NCBI GenBank assembly: GCA_946885335.1
Contig: CAMPGG010000036.1
Span: 1 to 17,409 of the forward strand
Length of the DNA stretch: 17,409 nt
Source of the DNA: an uncultured Chitinophagaceae bacterium
GTDB lineage: Bacteria > Bacteroidota > Bacteroidia > Chitinophagales > Chitinophagaceae
Direction of reading: 5' to 3'
The notes beneath the pieces were generated by a model that was not told the DNA's origin, searched no databases, and worked only from the letters and a program-made list of their open reading frames with translations. The number at the start of each line of letters is the position of its first letter. Positions within the stretch are counted from its first letter, which is position 1. Shown here one piece after another: positions 7,807-15,362 of the stretch. The position numbers and the translations under genes were made by a program.

Positions 7807-8772
7807 ATGAAAAAGCTGGTACTCATATTTGTTGCTACTTTTTTCTTTCATGATACTTTTTCCTGGGGGTTTTTTGCGCATCGCAAAATTAACGAGTATG
7901 CCATTTTCCTGTTGCCGCCCCAAATGATGCATTTGTACAAACCGAATGCAACATTTATCAGTGAACATGCAATTGATCCTGATAAAAGAAGATATGCCAT
8001 TGTTGAAGAAGGACCCCGTCATTACATAGACCTGGACAGGTATGGCACTTATCCTTTTGATTCATTGCCGCGCAAATGGGATGATGCTGTTGCAAAATAT
8101 TCAGAAGACACATTGATGGCGCATGGTATTGGCCCGTGGTGGATCATGGTGATGCAATCCAGGCTAACGCAGGCTTTCAGGGAAAAGAACCAGGCACGGA
8201 TTTTAAAATTTTCTACAGAAATAGGTCATTATATCGCTGATGCACATGTGCCATTGCATGCACACAGCAATTATAACGGACAGCTAACCGGCCAAAAAGG
8301 AATCCATGGTTTTTGGGAAAGCCGTGCACCGGAATTATTAGCTGATAAAGAATGGGATTTCTTTATTGGCAAAGCAATCTATATTGATAATCCGCTGGAT
8401 TTTATTTGGGAACGAGTGATGGAAAGTTCCTTAGCCGCTGATTCTGTTTTGTCCATTGAAAAAAATTTGACAGAACGTTTTGGTGCCGATCGCAAATATG
8501 CATTTGAAGAAAGAAATGGAAAAATCATCCGCCAGTATTCATCTGCTTTTACCAAAGCTTATGATGCGGAATTAAATGGAATGATTGAACGGAGAATGCG
8601 CCAATCTATTTTTGCCATCGCTTCATTTTGGTATACTGCCTGGGTAAATGCGGGACAGCCCGACTTGTCGAAATTATCCAACAAAGATTTCTCTGCAGAA
8701 GATTTAAAAGAGTTTGAAGCTTTGGAAAATGCCTGGCTATCAAACCCCGAAAAAGGCCGGGAACATGAATGA
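7807..8772 (+). CDS. Secreted zinc-dependent phospholipase C / P1-nuclease-fold hydrolase
   Basis: Probable exported phosphodiesterase of 321 aa. A signal peptide (1-19) ends TFS, leaving Trp20 as the first residue of the mature protein; in this superfamily the N-terminal Trp itself binds zinc. The remaining eight ligands of the trinuclear zinc site can be placed: H25, D57, H72, H141, D145, H151, H167 and E171. W-H (5) and D-H (15) spacings match nuclease P1, while the final Glu matches Bacillus PLC (Asp in P1). The core motif is GHYIADAHVPLHAH. There are no cysteines, so no disulfides. Substrate (phospholipid versus nucleic acid) cannot be decided from sequence. It follows the DUF502 gene by 8 nt, suggesting an envelope-related role. 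Confidence 0.85.
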   Translation: MKKLVLIFVATFFFHDTFSWGFFAHRKINEYAIFLLPPQMMHLYKPNATFISEHAIDPDKRRYAIVEEGPRHYIDLDRYGTYPFDSLPRKWDDAVAKYSEDTLMAHGIGPWWIMVMQSRLTQAFREKNQARILKFSTEIGHYIADAHVPLHAHSNYNGQLTGQKGIHGFWESRAPELLADKEWDFFIGKAIYIDNPLDFIWERVMESSLAADSVLSIEKNLTERFGADRKYAFEERNGKIIRQYSSAFTKAYDAELNGMIERRMRQSIFAIASFWYTAWVNAGQPDLSKLSNKDFSAEDLKEFEALENAWLSNPEKGREHE

Positions 8773-8920
8773 TATTCAATATTAATTAGATTGCCCATTT
8801 CTGCACAATTTACGCCCAAAGACAGTTTCGTTTACTAAAAATAATAGCAAATACTTACCTTTACCAGAACCTCTCTTAAGGTTAAATTTCTCCACTAATA
8901 ATGATTGATAATAAAATTTT
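8773..8920. other. Intergenic region upstream of the helicase gene
   Basis: AT-rich and without a convincing gene or terminator hairpin. A promoter-like TACCTTTA (8856-8863, one mismatch to TAnnTTTG) has TTTA 21 nt upstream (8831-8834), a weak candidate for the helicase promoter, 57 nt before the ATG. Confidence 0.3.
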
Positions 8921-11900
8921 ATGCTGCAAAAAGATAGGCTGAATGCCAAATTTGAACAGGAATATAAACGACTGAATGAGCACCAGCGTAAAGCTGTTGA
9001 TAAAATTGAAGGGCCGGTTATGGTGATTGCCGGACCTGGCACGGGTAAAACCCAAATACTTGCTGCACGAATTGGCCGCATCCTGCTGGATACCGACACA
9101 GATCCATCCAATATACTTTGCCTTACTTATACAGATGCCGGCGCTATTGCCATGCGCAAACGTTTACTCGAATTTATCGGACCAGATGCGTATAAGGTGG
9201 GGATTTACACTTTCCATGGCTTTTGTAATGAAGTGATCCAGGATAATCTTTCATTGTTTGAAAAAAATTCACTGGAACCAATCAGCGACCTGGAGAGAAT
9301 TGAATTATTTAAAGAACTCATTGACACATTTCCCAAAAATCATCCGCTAAAAAGATACCGGGGCGATGTGTATTACGAGATCAAAAACCTGCAATCGCTT
9401 TTCAGTACCATGAAAAAAGAAGGCTGGACGCCGGCATTTATTGAACAGGCTATTGATCAATATATGGATGATCTCCCCACCAGGTCTGAGTATATCTATA
9501 AAAAGGCGACTGGTAAAAATAAAGCGGGTGATTTGAATGAAAATAAAATAACAGAGCAGCGGGAAAGAATGGAAAAATTACGGGCTGCCGTTCATGAATT
9601 CGATCGGTTTCAACAAATGATGCGTGTGCGTAACCGTTATGATTTTGACGATATGATCAATTGGGTGATCAAAGCTTTTAATGAAAATCCAAACCTGCTG
9701 GCCAATTACCAGGAACAGTATCAATATATTTTGGTGGATGAATACCAGGATACCAGTGGCACGCAAAACATGCTGGTGAAGCTGCTCATAAATTTTTGGG
9801 GACAGCAACCCAATGTCTTTGTAGTTGGTGATGATGATCAGAGCATTTATCGTTTCCAGGGAGCCAACGTGGAAAACATGATGCAATTCGCAGAAAGCTA
9901 TAAAGAAGATCTGCTGAAAGTAGTGCTCACACATAATTACAGGTCCATTCAACCAATTCTGGATGTATCCAAATTCCTGATAGATCGCAACCAGGAAAGG
10001 CTGGTCAATAAAATCACCGGTTTGAATAAAGAACTTATTTCAAGCCACCCGGATATCAAACATTTGTTGCACCAGCCGCAAATAAATGTTTATGAAACGC
10101 AGCGCAGTGAAATGATCGATATTACGCGGCAGGTTGAAAAATTGATCACTGCCGGAACTTCACCCGGGCGCATTGCCGTTATTTATAAAGAAAATAAATA
10201 TGGTGAAGAGCTGACAAAATATTTTGGATTACGCAATATACCGGTATACAGTAAGCGACATTTGAATGTACTGGAAATACCATTGGCTCAAAAGATCATC
10301 AATGTTTTAAAATACCTGGCTGCAGAACATTATCTTCCTTCCAGTGGTGATGAATTATTGTTCGAGATACTGCATTATAACTGGTTCGGCATTCCACCCA
10401 TCGAAATTGCCAAACTAAGCATTGAAGTTTCTCAAAGAGGTTACCGGGAAAACAAGATCAGCCTGCGCCAATTATTATTTGAAAAAGCGCATGCACCTGC
10501 ACCCGATCTTTTTACACCGGGCATTCCCGATGGAATGAAAAAGGCAAGTATTGCGATTGAAAAATTAATGACCGATGTTTCGAATGTTACCCTGCAGAAT
10601 TTGTTTGAAAATATTATCCGGGAAGCCGGCGTGTTATCAAACATTATGCAAAGCCCCGATAAACACTGGCAAATACAAGTACTCACGGTGCTGTTTGACT
10701 TTGTAAAAGACGAAACCCGTCGCAATCCTTATCTCAGTTTACAGCAACTGGTTGACATAATTGAACTGATGGAAAAAGAAAAACTGGTTTTACCGCTGGT
10801 GCAGGTTACCGGTACCGATAAAGGGGTAAATCTTTTAACGGCACATGGCTCCAAAGGCCTGGAATATGAACATGTTTTCTTTGCCGGTGCCAATGCGCTG
10901 TTTTGGGAAAAGAAAAGAAAACCCGGTGGTGGCTATAAATTACCAGATACCATCTTTTCTTCATCAACAAGTAGTGATGGAACAAACGAATCGGAAGAAC
11001 TTCGAAGACTTTTTTATGTAGCCCTTACAAGAGCGCAGCAATTTTTAAACATTTCTTACTGTTGTTTCAAAGATGATGGCAAAGAAATTGAACCATCTAT
11101 GTTTATTGCAGAAATGCTGGATCAAAGCAATTTACCCGTACAAAAAATTTATCTGAATGATGAGATTTTAACTGAATTCCAGTCCCTGGCATTTGCAGAA
11201 GAACAATCACCTGAAATAGAAAAGATGGAAGAAGATTTTGTGAACAGGATACTGGAAAAATTTGTAATGAATGTAACAGCATTAAACAACTATTTAAAGT
11301 GCCCGCTTGAATTTTATTTCAAAAATTTAATTCGCATTCCTTCTTCTAAAAATGAAAATACGGAGTTTGGCAGCGCCGTGCACCATGCATTGAATGTGCT
11401 TTTCGAAAAAATGAAAAACAACAACCAGGTATTTCCTGCTAAAGAAATACTGATCGAAGATTTTAACTGGTACATGGAAAGGCACCGCGAAAGTTTTACA
11501 CGGGAACAATATAACCGCAGATTGGAATATGGTCATGAAGTGCTTTCAAACTACTATGATCAATACATTCATCAATGGAACAGGGTTGTAGCTGTGGAAA
11601 CCAATATCAGTAAAATTGTTTTGCGTGGTGTTCCGTTAAAAGGCAAGTTGGACAAACTTGAATTTAACGGTAACATGGTGAATGTGGTTGATTACAAAAC
11701 CGGCGACCCGGATAAATCAAAAGCCAAATTATGCGGACCATCCGAAAAAGATCCGAATGGTGGAGACTACTGGAGGCAGGCTGTTTTTTATAAAATTTTG
11801 GTTGATCATCATCCATTAAAAAACTGGGAGGCGGTAAGTGCGGAATTTGATTTTGTGGAACCTGATAAAAAGAAAAAATTTCGCAAAGAAAAGATTGTTA

Positions 11901-12085
11901 TCAGTCCTGCAGATATAACAACGGTAACGGAACAAATTGTTGATACCTGGCAAAAAATAGAAAAACATGATTTCTATACGGGTTGCGGCAAAGAAGAATG
12001 TCATTGGTGCCAGTTTGTAAAAACCAATAACATGGCTGTTGCTTTGCATGAATTACAGGAACAAGGGATGGAAGATGAAGTATAA
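8921..12085 (+). CDS. UvrD/Rep-type helicase fused to an Fe-S PD-(D/E)XK nuclease
   Basis: Single-chain 1054-aa DNA helicase-nuclease, probably acting in DNA end processing or repair. SF1A motor motifs appear in order: Walker A GPGTGKT (38-44), Ia at 67-79, Ib YTFHGFC (96-102), motif II VDEYQD (272-277), motif III GDDDQSIYRFQG (303-314), IV THNYRS (337-342), V LLTAHGSKGLEYEHV (638-652) and VI RRLFYVALTRAQ (695-706). The C-terminal third is a RecB/AddB-like nuclease: C794 in LKCPLEFYFKN, H821 in GSAVHHAL, D911 in GKLDKLE, and D924 and K926 in VVDYKTG. C1022, C1027 and C1030 follow near the end. C794 plus this trio is the arrangement expected for a 4Fe-4S cluster. The layout resembles the subunits of mycobacterial AdnAB. 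No partner subunit is encoded nearby. Residues about 130-260 and 365-600 are the 1B/2B insertions. Confidence 0.9.
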   Translation: MLQKDRLNAKFEQEYKRLNEHQRKAVDKIEGPVMVIAGPGTGKTQILAARIGRILLDTDTDPSNILCLTYTDAGAIAMRKRLLEFIGPDAYKVGIYTFHGFCNEVIQDNLSLFEKNSLEPISDLERIELFKELIDTFPKNHPLKRYRGDVYYEIKNLQSLFSTMKKEGWTPAFIEQAIDQYMDDLPTRSEYIYKKATGKNKAGDLNENKITEQRERMEKLRAAVHEFDRFQQMMRVRNRYDFDDMINWVIKAFNENPNLLANYQEQYQYILVDEYQDTSGTQNMLVKLLINFWGQQPNVFVVGDDDQSIYRFQGANVENMMQFAESYKEDLLKVVLTHNYRSIQPILDVSKFLIDRNQERLVNKITGLNKELISSHPDIKHLLHQPQINVYETQRSEMIDITRQVEKLITAGTSPGRIAVIYKENKYGEELTKYFGLRNIPVYSKRHLNVLEIPLAQKIINVLKYLAAEHYLPSSGDELLFEILHYNWFGIPPIEIAKLSIEVSQRGYRENKISLRQLLFEKAHAPAPDLFTPGIPDGMKKASIAIEKLMTDVSNVTLQNLFENIIREAGVLSNIMQSPDKHWQIQVLTVLFDFVKDETRRNPYLSLQQLVDIIELMEKEKLVLPLVQVTGTDKGVNLLTAHGSKGLEYEHVFFAGANALFWEKKRKPGGGYKLPDTIFSSSTSSDGTNESEELRRLFYVALTRAQQFLNISYCCFKDDGKEIEPSMFIAEMLDQSNLPVQKIYLNDEILTEFQSLAFAEEQSPEIEKMEEDFVNRILEKFVMNVTALNNYLKCPLEFYFKNLIRIPSSKNENTEFGSAVHHALNVLFEKMKNNNQVFPAKEILIEDFNWYMERHRESFTREQYNRRLEYGHEVLSNYYDQYIHQWNRVVAVETNISKIVLRGVPLKGKLDKLEFNGNMVNVVDYKTGDPDKSKAKLCGPSEKDPNGGDYWRQAVFYKILVDHHPLKNWEAVSAEFDFVEPDKKKKFRKEKIVISPADITTVTEQIVDTWQKIEKHDFYTGCGKEECHWCQFVKTNNMAVALHELQEQGMEDEV

Positions 12086-12135
12086 TTTTTCGGGATAGGG
12101 AATTTCACTTTTCGTTTTGATCTTTTGGTAGATTG

Positions 12136-12180
12136 TTTTGTTATAAGATTATACAGTTGAAAAAATATTTTATAACAAAA
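12136..12180. repeat. 11-bp perfect inverted repeat upstream of the thioesterase gene
   Basis: TTTTGTTATAA (12136-12146) and TTATAACAAAA (12170-12180) are exact reverse complements with a 23-nt spacer. The right arm ends 2 nt before the putative -7 box of the thioesterase gene, so an operator role is possible. The arms are AT-rich, so chance is a real alternative, and there is no GC-rich stem for an intrinsic terminator. Confidence 0.4.
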
Positions 12181-12182
12181 AG

Positions 12183-12190
12183 AATCTTTG
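12183..12190 (+). promoter_or_regulatory. Putative -7 box of the thioesterase gene
   Basis: AATCTTTG matches TAnnTTTG with one mismatch and ends 3 nt before the ATG at 12194. No good -33 TTTG is present at 19-21 nt; GTTG (12156-12159) lies 23 nt upstream. Confidence 0.4.
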
Positions 12191-12193
12191 ATC

Positions 12194-12583
12194 ATGAATT
12201 TTCATACCCGGAAATGGATAAAACCCGAAGACCTGAATCCCAATGGTACATTATTTGGTGGCAGCCTGCTGCGCTGGATTGATGAAGAAGCCGCTATTTA
12301 TTCCATTGTTCAATTAGGCAATCCAAGGGTTGTAACTAAGTTTATTTCTGAAATCAATTTTGTCAGTTCGGCCCAATCAGGAGATATCATTGAATTAGGC
12401 ATTACAGCTACTGAATTTGGAAATACTTCCATTACGCTGCGTTGTGAAGTTAGAAACAAGATCACCCGTAAAAGTATTTTAACCATTGAAAAAATGGTTT
12501 TTGTAAATGTAAACGAAGAAGGTAAACCAGTAGCGCATGGTAAAACCGCCATCACTTATATCAAAGACCAGTTTTTAAATTAA
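12194..12583 (+). CDS. Hotdog-fold acyl-CoA thioesterase (YciA/BACH-like)
   Basis: Cytoplasmic enzyme predicted to hydrolyse acyl-CoA to free fatty acid and CoA. It is 129 aa from the ATG at 12194, which fits single-hotdog YciA-type enzymes. The active-site helix motif NPNGTLFGGSLLRWIDEEAA starts at residue 15; D30 occupies the catalytic acid position of the WID/MD motif. The later FVNVNEEGKPVAHGKT segment (103-118) is also typical. A TTG two codons upstream (12188) is in frame but would lie in the -7 box, so ATG is preferred. It stands alone, about 100 nt after the helicase gene and 117 nt before the lipoprotein gene. Chain-length preference is not readable. Confidence 0.9.
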   Translation: MNFHTRKWIKPEDLNPNGTLFGGSLLRWIDEEAAIYSIVQLGNPRVVTKFISEINFVSSAQSGDIIELGITATEFGNTSITLRCEVRNKITRKSILTIEKMVFVNVNEEGKPVAHGKTAITYIKDQFLN

Positions 12584-12621
12584 AGCCTAAGTTTATTATT
12601 GATATTACCTTAAATAACCAC

Positions 12622-12634
12622 GATTAACAGGATT
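12622..12634. repeat. Short intergenic GATTAA-type repeat
   Basis: GATTAACAGGATT sits in the gap after the thioesterase gene. A similar unit, GATTAACCTGGATT, occurs at 15261-15274 in another intergenic gap. Degenerate GATTAA-like repeats in gaps between genes are familiar from Bacteroidota genomes; two copies here are only suggestive. Confidence 0.25.
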
Positions 12635-12671
12635 TTGATAAAGCAAGCCTGAATAATTGGTTTTTAGCATA

Positions 12672-12679
12672 TAAGTTTG
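12672..12679 (+). promoter_or_regulatory. Putative -7 box of the Ig-like lipoprotein gene
   Basis: TAAGTTTG is an exact match to TAnnTTTG, 21 nt before the GTG at 12701. No convincing -33 box is seen at the usual distance. Its position argues against the in-frame TTG at 12677-12679 as a start, because that codon is part of the box. Confidence 0.5.
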
Positions 12680-12700
12680 CCACTCATTAATGAAAAATTC

Positions 12701-14128
12701 GTGGGTCGATTAAAAAATATTTTTCCGGGTTTATTGTTGCTGGTGTTTATTGCTTCCCAACTTTTTGTTAGCCCGGGCTGTGCCAATATCATTCCGCCAT
12801 CTGGTGGACCAAGGGACACCACGCCTCCTGTTTTGCTTTTTGTAACTCCCGCAGATTCAACCCGGAATTTCGATGAAAATCGAATTGTTTTTGAATTTGA
12901 TGAATATGTTGAACTACAGGATATTCCGGCCAACCTGATCGTTTCTCCAACTCCTTTGGTAAATCCGCAAGTGAATAGAAAACTTAAAACGGTAACCGTA
13001 AGATTAAAAGATAGCCTGGAAGAAAATACTACTTACTCCATCAACTTTGGAAATGCGATTGTGGATTATAATGAAAAAAATCCTTTAGGCAATTTCACCT
13101 ATGTATTTTCAACGGGCAACAGGATAGACTCTTTGGAATTAGAAGGAAAAGTGATATTGGCAGAAACCGGTAGAATAGATTCTACGCTGATCGTGATGCT
13201 TCACCGGAATTTGGATGATTCGGCGGTTTATAAAGAAAGGCCCAGGTATTTTGCAAAACTGGATACTGCCGGTAAATTTCATTTTCGATATTTACCACCG
13301 GGCACTTTCAATTTATATGCGGTGCAGGACCAGGGCGGACAGCGACGATATACTGATTCAACCCAATTATTTGCTTTCAATACAGAACCTGTCAGCATTG
13401 AAAATAATGATGAACCCATTACGCTATACGCGTATGCCTATCCCAAACCCCAGGCAGCTTTAGGCAGCGGGATAAGTATAGCCGATAAAAATGAGCAGGA
13501 TAAAAGATTAAAATTTACAACCAATGTTACAGGGCCGCTTGATCTTTTTGGTGATGTGCAACTCAATTTCGAGCATCCGCTTCAGTCTTTGGATACTACA
13601 ATGATTAGCTTGTATACAGACTCCAGTTTTATTCCGTTTACCAATTATAAAACAACTTTAGACAGCAATAAGAAACAATTAAAATTTACTGCCAGCTGGA
13701 GACCCGGAACGAGTTACCATCTCATTTTACAAAAAGAATTTGCCACGGATACTTTGGGACATCAATTATTAAGAGCAGATACCATCAGCTTTAATTCAAG
13801 AGTATTAAAAGATTATGGTTCCGTGAGCATCCGGTTCAGAAATCTTGAAACCTATACTAACCCGGTTTTGCAATTTGTATTAAATGACCAGGTGGTTTCA
13901 TCTTACCCATTAACTTCTGAAACTTTTACCCAGCCGCTATTTTTGCCTGGCGACTACCGCATCCGTATATTGAATGATACAAATGGAAATGGCGTTTGGG
14001 ATCCGGGGAAATTTTTTGGCGTTCGGCAACAGCCTGAAATTGTGAGGCCCGTTACCAGCCGCACTGTGAATATTAAAGCAGATTGGGAAAATGAATTTGA
14101 AATTGAATTACCAGTTTCGCAGGATTAG
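12701..14128 (+). CDS. SbsA-type Ig-like domain lipoprotein
   Basis: Probable envelope lipoprotein of unknown function, 475 aa from a GTG start at 12701. No in-frame ATG precedes the signal peptide. The only alternative is TTG at 12677, which overlaps the -7 box. The signal VGRLKNIFPGLLLLVFIASQ leads to a Cys followed by ANIIPPSGGPRDTTPPV, a start very characteristic of Bacteroidota Ig-like lipoproteins. The lipobox SPGC is not canonical. After the Cys comes a Big_5/SbsA Ig-like domain (about 35-135, ending FTYVFSTGNRID). Then follows a carboxypeptidase-regulatory-like strand set (GKFHFRYLPPGTFNLYAVQD). Near the end is a second such segment (LFLPGDYRIRILNDTNGNG). A structural or surface role is a guess. 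Confidence 0.85.
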   Translation: MGRLKNIFPGLLLLVFIASQLFVSPGCANIIPPSGGPRDTTPPVLLFVTPADSTRNFDENRIVFEFDEYVELQDIPANLIVSPTPLVNPQVNRKLKTVTVRLKDSLEENTTYSINFGNAIVDYNEKNPLGNFTYVFSTGNRIDSLELEGKVILAETGRIDSTLIVMLHRNLDDSAVYKERPRYFAKLDTAGKFHFRYLPPGTFNLYAVQDQGGQRRYTDSTQLFAFNTEPVSIENNDEPITLYAYAYPKPQAALGSGISIADKNEQDKRLKFTTNVTGPLDLFGDVQLNFEHPLQSLDTTMISLYTDSSFIPFTNYKTTLDSNKKQLKFTASWRPGTSYHLILQKEFATDTLGHQLLRADTISFNSRVLKDYGSVSIRFRNLETYTNPVLQFVLNDQVVSSYPLTSETFTQPLFLPGDYRIRILNDTNGNGVWDPGKFFGVRQQPEIVRPVTSRTVNIKADWENEFEIELPVSQD

Positions 14129-14211
14129 CGAACTGTTCAACGATCAATCATAATTTTCCTTGCAAAACTTACATCTATACCTGATCATCGTGCCCTCCTG
14201 ATGCGAAATGC

Positions 14212-14232
14212 TTTATTTATGTTGTAAATAAA
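14212..14232. repeat. AT-rich 8-bp hairpin before the exchanger gene
   Basis: TTTATTTA (14212-14219) and TAAATAAA (14225-14232) pair around a 5-nt loop. With an all-AT stem it is at best a weak terminator for the upstream lipoprotein gene or a leader structure of the exchanger gene; it may be chance. The rest of the gap 14129-14253 shows nothing I recognise. Confidence 0.25.
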
Positions 14233-14253
14233 ATTTTCAAATCAATAATCATT

Positions 14254-15210
14254 ATGATTACATACATACTGTTTATAATGGGATTTTTTATTTTGATCAA
14301 AGGAGCCGATCTATTGGTGGATGGTTCAGCTTCCATTGCAAAAAAACTCAGGATCTCCAGTATAGTTATTGGTCTAACGATCGTAGCATTTGGTACTTCA
14401 GCGCCAGAATTTATTGTAAATGTTTATGCAAGTATTAATGGCAATAGTGGAATTGCCATTGGCAATATCCTGGGAAGCAACATAGCCAATATCTTATTGA
14501 TCCTCGGCATTTCTGCAATTATTTACCCCGTAACGGCAAAGAGAAATACTGTTTTAAAAGAAATTCCATTTAGCCTTTTGGCTATTATTATATTAGGGCT
14601 GATGGCGAACGACATGCTGATTGATGGCGGAACATTTTCTGGTCTCACAAGGATAGACGGCCTGGTGCTTATAGCTTTTTTAGCGATTTTTCTTTATTAC
14701 ACTTTTGGGATTACAAAATCTACTGATGACATTGTTGAAGATGAAATCAAAGTTTTTAGCTATACAAAAGCAATTTTATTTATTATCCTTGGCCTTATTG
14801 GATTAGTGGTTGGAGGCAAATGGATTGTAGATGGTGCAGTTAAAATAGCCGAACTGTATAATGTTAGTCAATCATTGATCGGGTTAACAATTGTTGCCAT
14901 TGGAACTTCGTTGCCCGAACTGGCAACATCAGCGGTTGCCGCATATAAAAAACAATCAGACATTGCGATCGGTAATGTAGTGGGGTCAAACATTTTTAAT
15001 ATTTTCTGGATTCTGGGAGCCAGCGCCATCATTCGTCCATTGCCGTTCAGCACCAACTTAAATGGAGATATCTTGATGACCATATTCGCAAGTGTATTGT
15101 TGTTTTTAGTGATGTTTGTTGGACAAAAAAGAGTCATTCAAAAATGGCAGGGAGTGTTTATGGTAACGGCTTACTTTGCATACGTGGTGTATTTGGTTTT
15201 GACCAAATAA
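14254..15210 (+). CDS. CaCA-family sodium/calcium exchanger (YrbG-like)
   Basis: Inner-membrane cation antiporter, 318 aa, the usual size for bacterial CaCA proteins, with about ten hydrophobic segments. The two inverted alpha repeats are clear. The first is at about 37-80 (GLTIVAFGTSAPEF with E52, then GNILGSNIANI). The second is at about 207-250 (GLTIVAIGTSLPEL with E222, then GNVVGSNIFNI). E52 and E222 are the ion-binding glutamates expected of the family. Each repeat is preceded by a GADLLVDGS or GGKWIVDGA helix. An acidic stretch (STDDIVEDE, 156-164) lies in the central loop. Ion specificity (Ca2+ versus other cations) is inferred from family. It stands alone; no clear promoter or terminator is visible. 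Confidence 0.93.
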   Translation: MITYILFIMGFFILIKGADLLVDGSASIAKKLRISSIVIGLTIVAFGTSAPEFIVNVYASINGNSGIAIGNILGSNIANILLILGISAIIYPVTAKRNTVLKEIPFSLLAIIILGLMANDMLIDGGTFSGLTRIDGLVLIAFLAIFLYYTFGITKSTDDIVEDEIKVFSYTKAILFIILGLIGLVVGGKWIVDGAVKIAELYNVSQSLIGLTIVAIGTSLPELATSAVAAYKKQSDIAIGNVVGSNIFNIFWILGASAIIRPLPFSTNLNGDILMTIFASVLLFLVMFVGQKRVIQKWQGVFMVTAYFAYVVYLVLTK

Positions 15211-15362
15211 ACTAATGGACACCTCGATTCCGACAACATTTCTCAAAGCCTCAACCCCGGGATTAACCTGGATTAAATTTCAAAAAAAATTTCCCCGGTC
15301 CGAATATTGCAGCAAATAATACTATATTATCATCGCTAATCATTCACCTGAAAATATAAAAT
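15211..15362. other. Intergenic region upstream of the sugar dehydrogenase gene
   Basis: There is no gene on either strand. It holds a GGATTAA direct repeat (15260-15266 and 15270-15276) and AT-rich sequence before the ATG at 15363. I see no consensus TAnnTTTG box and no terminator hairpin with a T-run. Confidence 0.3.

Noticed and set aside
7645..8022. Minus-strand open frame of 125 codons across the DUF502/hydrolase junction
   Set aside because: It overlaps two genes with clear family motifs on the other strand and its translation has no coherent features.
9578..9952. Minus-strand open frame of 124 codons inside the helicase gene
   Set aside because: It lies opposite helicase motifs II and III, and its His/Ile-rich translation is typical of an antisense shadow.
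8921..12085. Helicase-nuclease as a defence-island component
   Set aside because: Its neighbours are housekeeping or envelope genes with no other defence family, so a general DNA-repair role is more economical.
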